In this document: positions 6,081 through 6,714 of the stretch, piece after piece
Numbering within the stretch: position 1 is the stretch's first letter
Layout of the letters: each line of letters begins with the position of its first letter
Assembly: GCA_046596415.1 (NCBI GenBank)
Contig: JBKJML010000121.1
Coordinates: 1 to 6,714, forward strand
Length of the DNA stretch: 6,714 bases
Origin: JBKJML01 sp046596415
GTDB taxonomy: Bacteria; Actinomycetota; Thermoleophilia; Gaiellales; Gaiellaceae
Direction: 5' to 3'
Position numbers and translations under genes: made by a program
Notes under the pieces: generated by a model
Databases searched by the model: none
The model's input: the letters and a program-made list of their open reading frames with translations, nothing else
Told to the model about the DNA's origin: nothing

Positions 6081-6086
6081 CGTGGC

Positions 6087-6674
6087 GTGACCGCCCGTGC
6101 CCAGCCGCTCGAGGGAACGATCGTGCGGCTCGAGCCGCTCGGGCCCGAGCACGCGGACGGGCTGTGGGAGGCGTCGCGCGACCCCGCCGCGTGGCGGTGG
6201 CTCAGCGTTCTGCAACCGCAGACGCGGGCGGCGTGGGACGATTGGATTGCGCAGGCCTTCGCCCAGCGCGACGCCGGCCTCGAGCTCCCGTTTGCGACGG
6301 TTTCGGTAGCGACAGCGTTGCCGGTCGGCAGCAGCCGCTTCCTCGCAATTCGGCCCGAGCACCGCTCGGTCGAGATCGGCTGGACGTGGCTCGCCCCCTC
6401 AGCGTGGGGTACCGGGGCGAACACGGAAGCCAAGCTGCTGCTGCTCGAGCACGGCTTCGCTGCGCTCGGCTGTCGCCGCGTCGAGTTCAAGACCGACGCG
6501 TTGAACGAGCGCTCACGCGCAGCGCTCGCTGCCCTCCCTGCACACTTCGAGGGCGTCCATCGCAACCACATGCTCGTCCGCGGCGGCGTGAGCCGCGACT
6601 CGGCCTGGTACAGCATCGTCGAGGAGGAGTGGCCGGCCGTCCGCGCGGCACTCCGGGCGCGGCTCCTCCGCTAG
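6087..6674 (+). CDS. GNAT family N-acetyltransferase, RimJ/RimL-like (Acetyltransf_3 type)
   Basis: A 195-residue cytoplasmic acetyltransferase using acetyl-CoA. The N-terminal LEGTIVRLEPLGPEHADGLW (8-27) is the first strand and helix of the RimJ/RimL-like group. VEIGWTWLAPSAWGTGANTE (95-114) contains the acetyl-CoA loop W-G-T-G-A-N, in place of the RxxGxG of classic GNATs but normal for this group. FKTDALNERSRAAL (135-148) is the following strand/helix. FEGVHRNHMLVRGGVSRDS (154-172) and EWPAV (181-185) match the usual end of the family. The segment normally reading LGA after the RSRAA helix is LPA (150-152), a small local oddity. The start is a GTG at 6087 with no ribosome site but a -10 box at 6075-6080. 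It is divergent from fmdB with a 56-bp gap. Substrate is not predictable; small molecules, antibiotics or protein N-termini are all possible for the group. Confidence 0.9.
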   Translation: MTARAQPLEGTIVRLEPLGPEHADGLWEASRDPAAWRWLSVLQPQTRAAWDDWIAQAFAQRDAGLELPFATVSVATALPVGSSRFLAIRPEHRSVEIGWTWLAPSAWGTGANTEAKLLLLEHGFAALGCRRVEFKTDALNERSRAALAALPAHFEGVHRNHMLVRGGVSRDSAWYSIVEEEWPAVRAALRARLLR

Positions 6675-6686
6675 CGCGGCCGGCGC

Positions 6687-6692
6687 TACACT
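6687..6692 (+). promoter_or_regulatory. Possible -10 box (TACACT) for a gene beyond the right edge
   Basis: The last 40 bases (6675-6714) hold no gene. They contain GCTACACTCCC, identical over nine bases (TACACTCCC) to the fmdB -10 region on the other strand. If real, transcription would start near 6699 for a plus-strand gene outside the window. There is no ATG, GTG or TTG right at the predicted start site, so it would not be strictly leaderless. Confidence 0.3.
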
Positions 6693-6714
6693 CCCGTCTG
6701 CCCCGTATCCGCTC

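Noticed and set aside
5172..6362. A 396-residue version of the glycosylase starting at 6362
   Set aside because: It would read through the whole fmdB gene in another frame and across the divergent promoter region; the extra 175 residues are not like the family, which starts just before the first Cys-x-x-Cys.
6074..6616. Minus-strand frame of 180 codons opposite the acetyltransferase
   Set aside because: The plus strand has full GNAT motifs and family-typical length; the minus-strand translation has no domain.
6655..6690. GC-rich region after the acetyltransferase as an intrinsic terminator
   Set aside because: Only a 4-bp stem (CCGC/GCGG) can be drawn and no T-tract follows.
1..6714. tRNA or rRNA genes, CRISPR arrays, insertion sequences, attachment sites
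   Set aside because: Almost all bases are covered by genes; the few gaps (114-165, 5164-5171, 6031-6086, 6675-6714) are too short and show no cloverleaf, direct-repeat array or transposase.

Overview
The window is very GC-rich and gene-dense. It uses GTG and TTG starts, strongly G/C-ending codons, and TANNNT-type -10 boxes placed almost on top of start codons. With the protein types present, this points to a high-GC actinobacterium. My best guess, from how the proteins read and not from any search, is the class Thermoleophilia (Gaiella/Solirubrobacter-like). Nothing looks like phage, transposon, CRISPR or recent transfer; this is chromosomal housekeeping DNA.

Layout, right to left on the minus strand: an fmdB-type zinc-ribbon protein (6030-5824), a family 4 uracil-DNA glycosylase (5837-5172), tsaE (5163-4693), tsaB (4724-4134), rimI (4137-3655), tsaD (3658-2696) and a secreted subtilisin-like S8 protease (2718-166). 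Neighbouring genes overlap by 4-32 nt or are 8 nt apart, so they very probably form one seven-gene operon read from a promoter at about 6040-6069. After a 52-nt gap with its own -10-like box and a perfect Shine-Dalgarno, a further minus-strand gene begins: the first 37 codons of a probable glutamate dehydrogenase, cut by the left edge. On the plus strand only one gene is real, a RimJ/RimL-type GNAT acetyltransferase (6087-6674), divergent from fmdB.

How the genes work together: TsaD, TsaB and TsaE are three of the four bacterial proteins that install N6-threonylcarbamoyladenosine (t6A) at position 37 of ANN-decoding tRNAs. The fourth, TsaC/Sua5, is not here. RimI, an N-terminal protein acetyltransferase, sits between tsaB and tsaD as in many actinobacteria. 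The flanks are unlike the mycobacterial arrangement (alr upstream, groES/groEL downstream): here a DNA-repair glycosylase and a zinc ribbon lead the operon and a protease ends it.

The best points for a second look are a C-terminal sliding-clamp-binding pentapeptide (QLGLF) on the glycosylase, a 56-bp divergent intergenic region in which both genes look leaderless, a recurring TANNCT-type -10 element in all the short non-coding gaps, and a subtilase whose serine motif and substrate-binding strand are strongly diverged although the catalytic residues remain. I did not find an unknown multi-gene system.
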